Assembly: GCA_028715395.1 (NCBI GenBank)
Contig: JAQURY010000006.1
Location: forward strand, 1-37,046
Source of the DNA: Minisyncoccota bacterium
Lineage (GTDB): Bacteria > Patescibacteriota > Minisyncoccia > UBA6257 > 02-FULL-45-10c
DNA length: 37,046 bases
Direction: 5' to 3'
Part shown: in pieces, positions 1 through 8,181 of the stretch
Layout of the letters: every line of letters begins with the position of its first letter
Position numbering within the stretch: the stretch's first letter is position 1
The notes under the pieces: model-generated
Told to the model about the DNA's origin: nothing
Database searches by the model: none
The model's input: only the letters and a program-made list of their open reading frames with translations
Made by a program: the position numbers and the translations under genes

Positions 1-497
1 TCGGAATTTATTTCAAAGGTTGCGCAAAGAAACTCTATTTCCGGCAGAAAATCATACGGGTAAACCCAGGCGCTTTTCTGCAATTGATACAATCCCAAGC
101 TTCTTATTTTTCTGCTGAAAGCCAAAGATGCGTTCTTTTTTGAATTAGGGATGTCATATATCAATATTCTCCAAAAACCGTCCCATTTTTGCGGTTTTTC
201 AATCTTCATATCCTCCAATTGATACAACTTTGTCAAAAACTTTCCGCTTTGCGACAAAACAACGCGAACCGAGCCATCGGCCATTTTCTTAAATTCCACC
301 AGTTTCCTTTTTTGGAGATCTTTTATTTTTCTTGCGCGTTTTTCCGCCAATTTTCTATTATCCTTAAAATATTCTTTAACTAATTGATGCAAAAAATAAG
401 GGGAAGAAATTGCCGCCACCGTTAACAAGCCAAATGACGCGATTTTTAAAAGCGTATCCTTGGTTAAATTATCTTTTAGAATAAATCCTCTAGCCAT
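1..497 (-). CDS. PaaX-like / Cas2-like-domain transcriptional regulator, 3' end cut by window
   Basis: The minus strand from an ATG at 497 stays open for 165 codons to the window edge, so the C terminus is missing. The N terminus (MARGFILKDN) is followed by a hydrophobic stretch around residues 18-33 and a basic segment (KLAEKRARKIKDLQKRK). Near residues 110-125 comes the stretch WDGFWRILIYDIP, the hallmark of the PaaX central (Cas2-like ferredoxin) domain: a beta strand ending in Asp-Ile-Pro. In CPR genomes such proteins are often named Cas2, but no CRISPR array or other cas gene is seen here. A perfect palindrome lies 13 bp upstream of the start and could be its own operator; that is inference. 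It follows the GT39 gene in the same direction. Confidence 0.7.
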   Translation of the reverse strand, partial: MARGFILKDNLTKDTLLKIASFGLLTVAAISSPYFLHQLVKEYFKDNRKLAEKRARKIKDLQKRKLVEFKKMADGSVRVVLSQSGKFLTKLYQLEDMKIEKPQKWDGFWRILIYDIPNSKKNASLAFSRKIRSLGLYQLQKSAWVYPYDFLPEIEFLCATFEINS

Positions 498-510
498 AAA
501 ATATATCCTT

Positions 511-556
511 AACTTTGTATAGTATATGCTAATATTAGCATATACTATACAAAGTT
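511..556. promoter_or_regulatory. Perfect 46-bp palindrome, probable operator
   Basis: Two 23-nt arms meet with no loop at 533/534. The centre reads TATGCTAATATTAGCATA and the outer ends read AACTTTGTATAG and its complement. It lies between the stop of the GT39 gene (562) and the ATG of the PaaX-like gene (497). TATACT-like -10 elements lie inside the arms. It is not followed by a T tract on either strand, so it is unlike a terminator. PaaX-type proteins are known to bind palindromes, so autoregulation is the likely role. Confidence 0.65.
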
Positions 557-561
557 GCGAA

Positions 562-2217
562 TTATAAGTTGGGGGTAAATTTATAAATTTTAAATGCCTC
601 TTCGTTGCGTTTGTTAAGAATACTTGCTTGTTCCCCTTTCATTAGCTGGGAAAGTTCGGGAGTTGGAATGGAATTTGAGGGGAAAATGAAATAAATATCC
701 TTGAATCCCGCCTGATTATAGAAATCGGCGCCGTTTTCTTTCATATATTGAAAATAGGTGTCTGCGCTGATAATCGGCCAGGCATGATATATATGAAGCC
801 GGTCTAAAACCCAAAGCTTGGCTCCCCGCTGGATATTTCCGCCAAAAACAATCAGGGCCGGGTATATTTCAAGATTTTGTTTCTCTCCGTCAGCCAAAGC
901 TTTATCGCGGATATCGTTCAGAAACTTGTATTTGAAATCAAATGTCAGCGCGGGCATTTTGCCTTCCAATTCTTTTTGGAAATAATCGCCAAGTTCGTTG
1001 TATCCCCAATTATAATTCTGCTGGCGGATATCGTTGGCAATCCACGGCGTCGGACCAACCGGATAATAAAGAAGCTGATTGTTGACCGAATAAAACATTT
1101 CAAATCCCAAAAACAGCGCAAGAAAAACATAACCGGTTTTTTCCGCAACTTTATTGCCGACCGAATCCAGCGCCGCCCCGATTGCCAAAGCCATAAACGG
1201 AGAAAGCATCACTAAAAATCTGTAAAACGTTCCGATGAAAAATACCAGCAAGATAACAAGCCAAAAAAGAACGAAAAAGTGAAGCGCGTATTTTTTGAAA
1301 GTTTCCCTGAAATTCCTGAATACCGAAACGGCAATGGAAATTTTTGATAAAGCGAACACCGCCAAAAAAAGCCAGGAAAAAGTCATCAGGGCGCGCGGAA
1401 TCAAAAAGGTGAGCCGCTCTCCCAGCGTGCCGATTTGTTTCCCGGGCATATCTTTCCATTCCTGCGGATTCTGTCCGGCCATAATTGAAATCTGGAAATC
1501 AAAATGACCGACAGCGCGGTAAAGCTGGATGTTATAAATTATTACCGGACTGAATATAACCAGTGCCAATAAAGCGCCAAGCCATAATTTTTTATTCAAA
1601 AAATATTCGCGCTTGTAAAAAACGAGATAGGTGAAAAATGCCGGAATTAAAATAAACATATTGTATTTGGTCAAAAGTCCCAGCCCTATCGCCACACCGG
1701 TCCAGATTAAATATTTGTCCTCTTTCAGCGCGCGGATAAAGAAATAAACCGCCAAAAGCATGAAAAATATAAGATACGATTCAAGCATTCCCACGCGAGA
1801 AATCTGGACACTGCTGACGGTTACCGCCGAAACAACCGCCGCCAATAATCCCGCTCTTTTGGAAAAAAGCAGCGAACCAATCAAATAAATCAGATATACC
1901 GAAGCAATTCCGAAAAGAGCCGATGAAATTCTGAACCCGAAATTTGATTCGCCGAAAATATTCATTGAAATATTCTGAATCCAAAAAACCAGCGGCGGGG
2001 CATCATGAAAAGAAAGCTTGGTCCAAGAAGGAACATTCGGATCAAACCACTCTAAAGGAGTCGTCTGCATCTGCGCTTCGTCAAAATCCATAAGGCCAAT
2101 CGCGCGGAAAGCGTAAAAAACTTCGTCGTTCAAAGTATCGCCCTGCGAAAGCCAGCCGATACGCAAAAACGCGGCGACCACCAGAATAGCTATCAATATT
2201 TTTTTGGTATTATTCAT
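562..2217 (-). CDS. GT39/ArnT-like membrane glycosyltransferase
   Basis: A 551-residue polytopic protein of the GT-C fold, which uses lipid-linked sugars on the outer face of the membrane. The first TM helix (about residues 6-23) is followed by a first loop with the acidic pair Asp31-Glu32 (GDTLNDEVFY), where GT39 and ArnT enzymes carry their catalytic acid. A second conserved segment (WTKLSFHDAPPLVFW) precedes helix 2, as in PMT/ArnT proteins (HPPL-like motif). Many hydrophobic helices follow up to about residue 370, then a soluble C-terminal domain. The ATG lies 9 bp after the stop of the upstream methyltransferase gene, so the two are probably co-transcribed. Substrate and acceptor cannot be told from sequence. 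Confidence 0.8.
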   Translation of the reverse strand: MNNTKKILIAILVVAAFLRIGWLSQGDTLNDEVFYAFRAIGLMDFDEAQMQTTPLEWFDPNVPSWTKLSFHDAPPLVFWIQNISMNIFGESNFGFRISSALFGIASVYLIYLIGSLLFSKRAGLLAAVVSAVTVSSVQISRVGMLESYLIFFMLLAVYFFIRALKEDKYLIWTGVAIGLGLLTKYNMFILIPAFFTYLVFYKREYFLNKKLWLGALLALVIFSPVIIYNIQLYRAVGHFDFQISIMAGQNPQEWKDMPGKQIGTLGERLTFLIPRALMTFSWLFLAVFALSKISIAVSVFRNFRETFKKYALHFFVLFWLVILLVFFIGTFYRFLVMLSPFMALAIGAALDSVGNKVAEKTGYVFLALFLGFEMFYSVNNQLLYYPVGPTPWIANDIRQQNYNWGYNELGDYFQKELEGKMPALTFDFKYKFLNDIRDKALADGEKQNLEIYPALIVFGGNIQRGAKLWVLDRLHIYHAWPIISADTYFQYMKENGADFYNQAGFKDIYFIFPSNSIPTPELSQLMKGEQASILNKRNEEAFKIYKFTPNL

Positions 2218-2226
2218 TCAATTTAA

Positions 2227-2982
2227 TTATATTGAAACCGCTTCAATAAACAAAAACAAAGGAAATTCTTTGCGGGCCTTGTTTTCGGCGGCCGCGCGGG
2301 GTCCCGGCTGGCTTTTTTTATTGGAATTCCATTCTTCCAAACAGCTGACGCGTAATCCCGATTTTTCCAGCGCCTTAAAATAAACTTGGAGCGGGCGATG
2401 AAAAGATATTGTATTTTCACCCTCCTTATCGCCAGGATGCATTAAAATTTTAACTTTTGATTCGGAAAGATACTCTTCAATTCTGCGATATTGGATTTTG
2501 CTTTGCTCATCCCAGCCCCAGCCGCTTTGCTTGGGCACGCGGAAAGCCGGATGATTAACAACCAGAAACAATCTTCCGCCTTCTTTTAAAACACGGGCGC
2601 ATTCTTTAAAAACTCCTCCGATATTTTCAATATTCTGAATCGCCAGAATAATCGTAATTTTATTGACGCTTTTAGAGAGCAAAAATTTTAAATTGTCCGC
2701 CGGAGCAATTTCATATTTTATTTCCTGCGGAGAATCTTTTTTGGCTATTTCAATTAATTTCTTGGAAATATCGGCGCCGATAACATGGGCGCCGTTTTTA
2801 TTAAATTCGCGCGCAAAAAATCCCTGCCCGCAAGCCAAGTCCAGGACAATTTCTCCTTTTTTTATTTCCATCAGCCGCAATAAATTAGGCAAAATCAAAT
2901 CTTTCTGATAAGTGCTTTCTCCCTTCAATAATTCGTCGTACCAGCCGGCAATATTACTCCAGGAAGTTTTTTGATTGTTCAT
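2227..2982 (-). CDS. Class I SAM-dependent methyltransferase
   Basis: A 251-residue cytosolic protein with a Rossmann methyltransferase fold (Methyltransf_11 / UbiE-like). Motif I is VLDLACGQGFFAREF and motif II ends in the acidic GADISKKLIE, which binds the ribose of SAM. Motif IV appears as ITIILAIQNIENI and a following strand as EGGRLFLVVNHP. The frame runs open upstream to a TTG at 3027, but the ATG at 2982 (MNNQKTSW) is preferred: the alignable part begins just after it. No strong ribosome binding site is present. It sits upstream of the GT39 gene with a 9-bp gap, so it may act on the same glycan or lipid; the substrate is unknown. Confidence 0.8.
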   Translation of the reverse strand: MNNQKTSWSNIAGWYDELLKGESTYQKDLILPNLLRLMEIKKGEIVLDLACGQGFFAREFNKNGAHVIGADISKKLIEIAKKDSPQEIKYEIAPADNLKFLLSKSVNKITIILAIQNIENIGGVFKECARVLKEGGRLFLVVNHPAFRVPKQSGWGWDEQSKIQYRRIEEYLSESKVKILMHPGDKEGENTISFHRPLQVYFKALEKSGLRVSCLEEWNSNKKSQPGPRAAAENKARKEFPLFLFIEAVSI

Positions 2983-3042
2983 ATTCCATATATTAACATC
3001 TGAGTGCTTTTTTATAAATCGGCTCAAAATAAGGGCGTTTCA

Positions 3043-3071
3043 TTGACAATAGCGTTAATTTATTGTATACT
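3043..3071 (+). promoter_or_regulatory. Consensus sigma-70 promoter for the 3115 gene
   Basis: TTGACA at 3043-3048 and TATACT at 3066-3071 are separated by exactly 17 bp. The ATG follows 44 bp downstream of the -10. Confidence 0.85.
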
Positions 3072-3114
3072 ATATATAACAGCTATCTTAAAAATTTCAT
3101 AAGGGAGGAAACCC

Positions 3115-3936
3115 ATGTTTTGCAAGAATAAGGAAATCGACGAGCTTTATCTGCAAGCCCAAGAGCCAATTTTAAGGCTGGTTAAAAAGGTCAAGGAAGA
3201 GCTCGAGAAAAAGGAAGTAAATCTCGAAAAAGCGATTTACATCATCTTCCTTTACTTCAATTATCTGAACCTCAACCATAAACCGTTTCTCCAGGAAGTG
3301 TTAAAAGTATTTTTTGACAGGACCCGGGAGGAATACGGAAATATGGACGACGGATTTTTCCAAGGATTGGAGGTTCGCCTTCTCGCCAACGGCGGCCACA
3401 TCAAAGCAAAAGATGCGGTCGGCCTTTATGCGGGAACTCTCGGAAATATGGCCGAGTACTGGCGAAACTACATCGAACACGGAAAGATCCAGCTGAGAGG
3501 AACGGATAAGAACTACCAGAGAATGGTAATGGTGCTGGAATTCCTTAGGGCCCACATGAATGAATTTCGGATAGAGAAATTCAAGGGCACTTCCTTGACC
3601 GACGAAGAAATCGAAATTCTTCCTCACAAGGATGAAAGCACCCGGGCAACAAGCAATAGCTACGCCATGGCAGTCCACTTCAAGGAATTGCGGAATACAC
3701 CCGAAGATTTCCTAAGGGACTGCTGCAGCGAAAGCGTCTTATGCATAAAAGACGCCCACAAAAAATGGTATGAGCCGATAGCGGACGAGATTTTTTCGAA
3801 ATTAAACGAGGGGGAAGGAGTTTTAAATTTCAATCCCGAGTTTGACTACAAAAATCCCGATACCAATTATGTGGGACTGGGCATTCACGAAGAAGACGAT
3901 GTCTTGTGGATCACCATAAGATACCGCCGTAAGTAA
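3115..3936 (+). CDS. Hypothetical protein, stand-alone strongly initiated gene
   Basis: A 273-residue soluble protein I do not recognise. There is no signal peptide or TM segment. The first 60 residues are charged and helical (KKVKEELEKKEVNLEKAI). The middle holds two Trp/Tyr-rich helices (MAEYWRNYIEHG; MVMVLEFLRAHM). The C-terminal third (YVGLGIHEEDDVLWITIRYRR) looks like beta strands. The ATG is preceded by AGGGAGG at ideal spacing. The gene is monocistronic: it has its own consensus promoter and a terminator right after the stop. Codons look more G/C-rich than in the neighbouring operons, as in the other stand-alone genes of this window. Confidence 0.75.
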   Translation: MFCKNKEIDELYLQAQEPILRLVKKVKEELEKKEVNLEKAIYIIFLYFNYLNLNHKPFLQEVLKVFFDRTREEYGNMDDGFFQGLEVRLLANGGHIKAKDAVGLYAGTLGNMAEYWRNYIEHGKIQLRGTDKNYQRMVMVLEFLRAHMNEFRIEKFKGTSLTDEEIEILPHKDESTRATSNSYAMAVHFKELRNTPEDFLRDCCSESVLCIKDAHKKWYEPIADEIFSKLNEGEGVLNFNPEFDYKNPDTNYVGLGIHEEDDVLWITIRYRRK

Positions 3937-3941
3937 AAAAT

Positions 3942-3972
3942 AAGAGGCGCCGATACTGACGCCTCTTTTTTA
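3942..3972 (+). terminator. Rho-independent terminator after the 3115 gene
   Basis: AAGAGGCG pairs with CGCCTCTT across a 10-nt loop and is followed by a run of T. It overlaps the end of the convergent gene. Confidence 0.85.
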
Positions 3973-4650
3973 TTTATTATTAAGATTTTTTGTTTTTAAA
4001 AATTTAACAATTTTAACAATTACAAAAATTGATATAACTATAACAATTATAAATCCGAACAAATATGCTCCTATTAAATTAAAGAATGCGGTAAAAGGAG
4101 ATTTGCCGAAAAATAAACTTTTAAGAGCCGGTAATGCAACAATTGTTTTAACGATTTCTATCGGAGAAAAACTTTCTTTTTCCCCAATGGCCAAGGCATA
4201 TTTTCCGATATTATCTTGACTAGAAACTTCAATGACATAATCTCCTTTTTTCAAATCAACTCTTACTTCGGGACCCTTGAAATAATCATCTCCTGCAAAT
4301 TTTTCATAAAATTCAGTCCAATTATAGGTTTTGCCATTTAAATAAATGTATTCTTTGGGATTTTCTTTTTGGTAAATCTTAACTAAAAAATCCTTATCAA
4401 CATCCGGAAACTTGGGAACCAATATTCCCACATAAAAATTAAAATCTTTGTCCGCATTGATTGAATAATAATCCGGCTTGCCGTTTAAATTTCCGTAAAA
4501 AGCCTGAGAAATTTCAGGGTTTTTAACCTCTATTACTTCTTTTGAATCAAAAACAATTCTTGGCTGGTGAGCCGAAACTGATCGCCAAACAAAAATAAAA
4601 ATAAAAAACGCCGTAAAAAACAATATTTTTGAATAAAGATTTTTAGTCAT
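3970..4650 (-). CDS. Exported membrane-anchored protein, unknown function
   Basis: A 226-residue protein with an N-terminal signal-type helix (residues 9-27, with SVSAH at the likely cleavage or anchor end) and a C-terminal TM helix (about 190-215, GAYLFGFIIVIVISIFVIVKIV) followed by a Lys-rich tail. The extracytoplasmic part between them has strand-like segments such as FKGPEVRVDLKKGDYVIEVS and GKYALAIGEKE. These resemble the beta-sandwich (PPC-like) domains that report bound ligands or stabilise secreted proteins. The predicted orientation places the middle domain outside and the basic tail in the cytosol. It is convergent with the 3115 gene. Function is not known. Confidence 0.65.
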   Translation of the reverse strand: MTKNLYSKILFFTAFFIFIFVWRSVSAHQPRIVFDSKEVIEVKNPEISQAFYGNLNGKPDYYSINADKDFNFYVGILVPKFPDVDKDFLVKIYQKENPKEYIYLNGKTYNWTEFYEKFAGDDYFKGPEVRVDLKKGDYVIEVSSQDNIGKYALAIGEKESFSPIEIVKTIVALPALKSLFFGKSPFTAFFNLIGAYLFGFIIVIVISIFVIVKIVKFLKTKNLNNK

Positions 4651-4702
4651 TTATACTATTAATTATACAAAAAATAATATTTGAAATAAAACAGCTTAAA
4701 AT

Positions 4703-4731
4703 AAAAAATCCCCGATTAAGGGGATTTTTTA
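4703..4731 (-). terminator. Bidirectional terminator after the RRM gene
   Basis: AAAAAATCCCC and GGGGATTTTTT form a hairpin with A and T tracts on both sides. It sits 9 bp after the stop of the RRM gene. Confidence 0.8.
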
Positions 4732-4739
4732 TTTGCTGT

Positions 4740-5063
4740 TTAGTAGCGATCTCCTCCACGTCCGCCTCCAAATCCGCCACGTCCTCCGCCGAATCCTCCC
4801 GTTCTCGGTCTGGATTCCATCGGGCGAGCTTCATTTACTGTGAGAGAGCGTCCATCAAGTTCTTTACCATTAAACATTTCAATTGCTTTTTGGGCTTCTT
4901 CGTCAGAAGACATTTCCACAAAGCCGAATCCTTTTGAGCGTCCCGACATTTTATCAATGATAATAGTCGCTGTCTCAACGGTTCCCGCCTTAGCAAACGT
5001 ATCTTTCAAAGTATCCTGGGTGGTGCTATAAGCCAATCCACCGACATACAATTTCTTTGCCAT
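4740..5063 (-). CDS. RRM-domain RNA-binding protein with Gly/Arg tail
   Basis: A 107-residue protein made of one RNA recognition motif and a short glycine-rich tail. RNP2 is LYVGGL (residues 5-10) and RNP1 is KGFGFVEM (44-51), with the aromatic residues that stack on RNA bases intact. The tail (about 87-107) is built of FGGGRGG repeats, as in cyanobacterial and plant cold-induced RRM proteins. It probably binds single-stranded RNA as a chaperone. The gene is monocistronic, with a good promoter about 120 bp upstream, a long leader and a terminator. Cold induction is known for related families and only inferred here. Confidence 0.9.
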   Translation of the reverse strand: MAKKLYVGGLAYSTTQDTLKDTFAKAGTVETATIIIDKMSGRSKGFGFVEMSSDEEAQKAIEMFNGKELDGRSLTVNEARPMESRPRTGGFGGGRGGFGGGRGGDRY

Positions 5064-5181
5064 AATATTTTTCTTGCATAAATTAATTACTAAATAAGCC
5101 GACCTATCTTAATTTATCTCTTAACCCGCATAAACCTATGCAAGAGAAAACAAACCAGAAGCTTACTATTTATATTTTGAT
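5064..5181 (-). promoter_or_regulatory. Long 5' leader of the RRM gene with alternative pairings
   Basis: About 110 nt lie between the promoter and the ATG. In mRNA sense CTTGCATA (5137-5144) can pair either with the nearby TATGC (5128-5132) or over 8 bp with TATGCAAG (5073-5080), just upstream of the start codon. Mutually exclusive pairings are possible. Long structured leaders are typical of cold-shock genes; function here is inference. Confidence 0.35.
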
Positions 5182-5210
5182 ATTAAACCTTATTGCCTGG
5201 ATAAAGTCAA
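5182..5210 (-). promoter_or_regulatory. Promoter of the RRM gene
   Basis: On the minus strand TTGACT (5205-5210) and TTTAAT (5182-5187) are separated by 17 bp. Confidence 0.65.
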
Positions 5211-5225
5211 TAACTTCAACTTTTG

Positions 5226-5296
5226 TCGGAGTGCTGGGAATCGAACCCAGTCTTTACGCACCCGAAGCGCACGTACTACCGGTATACTACACTCCG
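5226..5296 (-). tRNA. tRNA-Pro (CGG)
   Basis: A 71-nt cloverleaf on the minus strand. The acceptor stem CGGAGTG pairs with CACTCCG, and the discriminator is A. The anticodon stem TGCGC/GCGTA closes the loop TTCGGGT, giving anticodon CGG followed by G37, as expected for proline. The T arm CTGGG-TTCGATT-CCCAG is perfect. CCA is not encoded, so the CCA-adding enzyme is needed. Confidence 0.9.
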
Positions 5297-5310
5297 ATAT
5301 AAGCAAAATC

Positions 5311-6411
5311 TTAACTTATTTTTTCGGTTTTTGCCAGTTTAACCGCCTTCAACAAATAAACGGTTAAAATCGCATGCCTTGCCAAAACAAACGGCGCAAC
5401 CCAATAAAAATAAATTATATTTTTTTCTATCAGGAACCACGGCAATATTATGAATAAAATCGCCAGGTTGGAAAATTCAAAAGCATAAAACCAGCCTTTT
5501 ATTTTTTGAAACGGCAAAATTGCCAGAAACGGCAAGATCCACAGCGCATATTGCGGAGAAAAAACTTTATTAAAAAGCAGGAATAAAACCGTAGAAATAA
5601 AACATAAAACAAGAACGGACGCCCGGCGGTATTTATACATCAAATAAGCGTAACTTGAACCGAACAATAAAAACGAAATTACATTGATTCCCGATACGCT
5701 TAAATTTCTGAAAAAGAATCTGACGATTGTCCAAATGGAATCGGGATTGGAATTTCGCAGACTATTCAGCTCAAAAAAATACAGCCAAGAATCAAAATTG
5801 GAAGCTATAAAATAAATATTGATTAAAATAATCACGCCCAAAAATATTCCGGTTATTTTCAGCCATTCTTTCCAATTTTTCTGTTTCAACAAGACTGGAA
5901 TAAGATATAAAACAGGATAAAGCTTTGCGGCAAATCCAAAAGCGATAAAAACAGCGGCTAAATAATATTTTTCTTTGCTCGCGAAATAAAGAGCCGCCGC
6001 TACGGACAAAACCGCCAATAAATCCCAGTTAAAAACAGCGAAAACAAACATTGACGGCGCAAATATCCAGTAATTCAGCAACTTCTTTTTGTCGGACGCA
6101 ATTTTATACAAAAAATAAGTTGCGGCGGCCGCGCATAAAATCAAAAACGCGCTATTGGCCAGATAATATCCGAATTGGCTGCCACCAATTGTTCCGGTTA
6201 AGCGGATAAAAAAACTTGTAAGCGCCGGATATTCTATCTGTATCTGCGCGAAAGAAAAAGCTGAAATGGCTTTCTGATAAAAACCGACGATATCGCTATA
6301 TACGATATTCCAAGGCAGTATTTTGGCAAAAAAAAGCCCGTGAAAAAACGCCGAAACGGCCGCAACCGCGGCAGTTAAATAAAGAAAATAATTAACTCTG
6401 CGGTTTTCCAT
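5311..6411 (-). CDS. GT87-like (DUF2029) membrane mannosyltransferase
   Basis: A 366-residue polytopic protein with about nine to ten hydrophobic helices. The first loop holds Asp residues in a VYSDIVGFYQKA context and is followed by IEYPALTSFFIRL. This is the pattern of GT87/PimE-type polyprenol-phosphate-mannose transferases, where a loop-1 Asp is catalytic and a Tyr-Pro-Pro/Ala motif follows. A later segment (GFAAKLYPVLYLIPVLL) is also typical of DUF2029. Its ATG overlaps the stop of cca by one base (TAATG), so the two are translationally coupled. The sugar acceptor is unknown. Confidence 0.75.
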   Translation of the reverse strand: MENRRVNYFLYLTAAVAAVSAFFHGLFFAKILPWNIVYSDIVGFYQKAISAFSFAQIQIEYPALTSFFIRLTGTIGGSQFGYYLANSAFLILCAAAATYFLYKIASDKKKLLNYWIFAPSMFVFAVFNWDLLAVLSVAAALYFASKEKYYLAAVFIAFGFAAKLYPVLYLIPVLLKQKNWKEWLKITGIFLGVIILINIYFIASNFDSWLYFFELNSLRNSNPDSIWTIVRFFFRNLSVSGINVISFLLFGSSYAYLMYKYRRASVLVLCFISTVLFLLFNKVFSPQYALWILPFLAILPFQKIKGWFYAFEFSNLAILFIILPWFLIEKNIIYFYWVAPFVLARHAILTVYLLKAVKLAKTEKIS

Positions 6412-7949
6412 TAATCGACAAAATATTTTTGTTTTATTTCTTCTTCAATCCTGTTCTGCGCTTCATCCGCGGATTTTTTGGCGAATTTCGCCATTTCCGC
6501 CAATTTTTTGTCTTCCATTTGCCCTAAAATTTTCGCGCGTTCAACCAGCACTTCCTTATCATTTAAAGACGGATCGTCCAGGACTTCTTCCAAAATAATC
6601 GCCAAAATAAAACCGATTTTGGGTCCGGGCTGGATTTTTAATTCATTCATAATGTCTCCGCCATTTATCTTGAGCATCTTGGCGCTTACCGGGTCTTTGC
6701 TGACTTTTTCCAGACGGAATTTCAAATGCCTGAGACGATACGGCTGGGCCTTGGGCACGCCCGAACCTATCCGGTCGGCTTCGCGAAGCAACAACAAATC
6801 ATTTATATTTTCCTGACCAACTCTCCTCAGAAGCCGACGCGCGCCCGCATCAGTAACAGTTTCGGGATCATAAACAAACATGTGTTCTCTGATCAACAAA
6901 GCGACTCTCTCAATCATTTCTTTAGGAAAATGAAGTCTATCCAAAATTTGTGCCGCCATTTTTTCGCCCACAACCTGGTGACCGTAAAATGTGGCGTCGG
7001 GACCCTCTCCTCTTTTTGATTTTGGCTTGCCCACATCATGCAATAAAGTCGCCAGTCGCAAATCCAAAGGAAAATTATTTTTCACCGCATAATCCAGCGA
7101 GCGAATATTGTGCTCGTAAACCGAATATATATGATGCTTATTCTGCGCCATATTGAATCCATCTTCCAATTCCGGAATCACATACTTCAAAATCCCGCTT
7201 TCCCGCATTTTTTCAATTCCAAAAACGGCGTTACCAGTCATCAACAATTTAGAAAACTCATCCCGAATTCTTTCTTTTGAAATAAATTCTAAAAGATTGA
7301 CGTTCTTTTTAACGGCTTGCTCCGTTTCCGCTTCAATTACAAAATCCAATTGGGCGGCAAAACGCACTGCCCTCAAAATACGGAGAGCATCTTCTTCAAA
7401 ACGCTTATTGGGATCGCCAACCGCTTTGATTGTTTTTTTCTTCAAATCATCCTGTCCGCCATAAAGATCAACCAGTTTCCCTTCCTTGCCGAACATGCTC
7501 AGCGCCATGGCATTTACGGTAAAATCCCGGCGCGCCAAATCCTCCTCGATTGTTTTGGCAAATTTTATTTCGTCGGGATGGCGCTTGTCGGTGTATTTTC
7601 CTTCCAATCTATATGTAGTTACTTCTATAATTTTCAGAGCTTCATCTTCGGAGCCGGTTTTTATTCCGACCGTGCCGAAATCGTTTTCATAAACGGTAGC
7701 GGGCTTTTCCGGCGTAGCGCCGCCAAAATCGGAAAAAATTTTCTGTATTTCCTCGGGCTTGGCATTGGTGGTAATGTCCCAGTCTTTCGGCTTTCTGCCC
7801 ATCAAAACATCACGGACACAACCGCCGACCAAATACGCTTCAAAACCGGCTTTTTCCAAAACCGAAGAAACGTCCTGTATTTCTTTCTTTTCGAATTTTC
7901 CCATAAGGCTCTTCTCTTTATTATCTACGAAATTTCTTATTTGTTCCAT
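6411..7949 (-). CDS. cca: CCA tRNA nucleotidyltransferase with HD domain
   Basis: A 512-residue enzyme that builds or repairs the 3' CCA end of tRNAs. Class II nucleotidyltransferase signatures are all present: GGCVRD (42-47), the metal-binding DWD (56-58), RRDFTVNAMAL (140-150) and EEDALRILRAVRFAAQL (185-201). An HD phosphohydrolase domain follows (LLHDVGKP, His304-Asp305). The frame is open upstream to 8096, but that part reads through the antisense of tRNA-Arg, so the ATG at 7949 (MEQIRNF) is chosen. Three of the four tRNAs here lack an encoded CCA, in line with a true CCA-adding role. It is coupled to the downstream glycosyltransferase by a TAATG overlap. Confidence 0.93.
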   Translation of the reverse strand: MEQIRNFVDNKEKSLMGKFEKKEIQDVSSVLEKAGFEAYLVGGCVRDVLMGRKPKDWDITTNAKPEEIQKIFSDFGGATPEKPATVYENDFGTVGIKTGSEDEALKIIEVTTYRLEGKYTDKRHPDEIKFAKTIEEDLARRDFTVNAMALSMFGKEGKLVDLYGGQDDLKKKTIKAVGDPNKRFEEDALRILRAVRFAAQLDFVIEAETEQAVKKNVNLLEFISKERIRDEFSKLLMTGNAVFGIEKMRESGILKYVIPELEDGFNMAQNKHHIYSVYEHNIRSLDYAVKNNFPLDLRLATLLHDVGKPKSKRGEGPDATFYGHQVVGEKMAAQILDRLHFPKEMIERVALLIREHMFVYDPETVTDAGARRLLRRVGQENINDLLLLREADRIGSGVPKAQPYRLRHLKFRLEKVSKDPVSAKMLKINGGDIMNELKIQPGPKIGFILAIILEEVLDDPSLNDKEVLVERAKILGQMEDKKLAEMAKFAKKSADEAQNRIEEEIKQKYFVD

Positions 7950-8001
7950 ATTGTTAATACCTTTTTTATATCTTAATATGTAACTATATTCAATTAAATA
8001 T

Positions 8002-8076
8002 GCCCTCGTAGTATAACGGATAGAATGCCTGGCTTCGAACCAGGAGATGGGGGTTCGATTCCCTCCGAGGGCACCA
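8002..8076 (+). tRNA. tRNA-Arg (TCG), CCA encoded
   Basis: Acceptor GCCCTCG pairs with CGAGGGC and is followed by A and then an encoded CCA (8074-8076). Anticodon stem CCTGG/CCAGG closes the loop CTTCGAA, giving anticodon TCG. T arm GGGGG-TTCGATT-CCCTC. It lies head to head with cca. Confidence 0.92.
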
Positions 8077-8115
8077 GAGAAATCACTGTTGATCACAATT
8101 GGCTTTAAGCTTTTA

Positions 8116-8142
8116 TTGACAAAAAGCGAAATTTTTTATAAT
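8116..8142 (+). promoter_or_regulatory. Promoter of the 8182 gene
   Basis: TTGACA (8116-8121) is followed after 15 bp by TATAAT (8137-8142), or after 17 bp by TAATAT (8139-8144). Confidence 0.65.
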
Positions 8143-8181
8143 ATAAAGACCGATGTTTGACAAAATACTACTGGAGGAACA

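Noticed and set aside
1-497. Reading the PaaX-like gene as CRISPR Cas2
   Set aside because: No repeat array, no cas1 or effector in the window; the long N-terminal part and upstream palindrome fit a PaaX-type regulator.
7317-7976. 219-codon plus-strand open frame
   Set aside because: Antisense to cca, low-complexity Phe/Ile-rich translation, no promoter.
7950-8096. Upstream extension of the cca reading frame
   Set aside because: It reads the antisense of tRNA-Arg; the conserved protein begins after the ATG at 7949.
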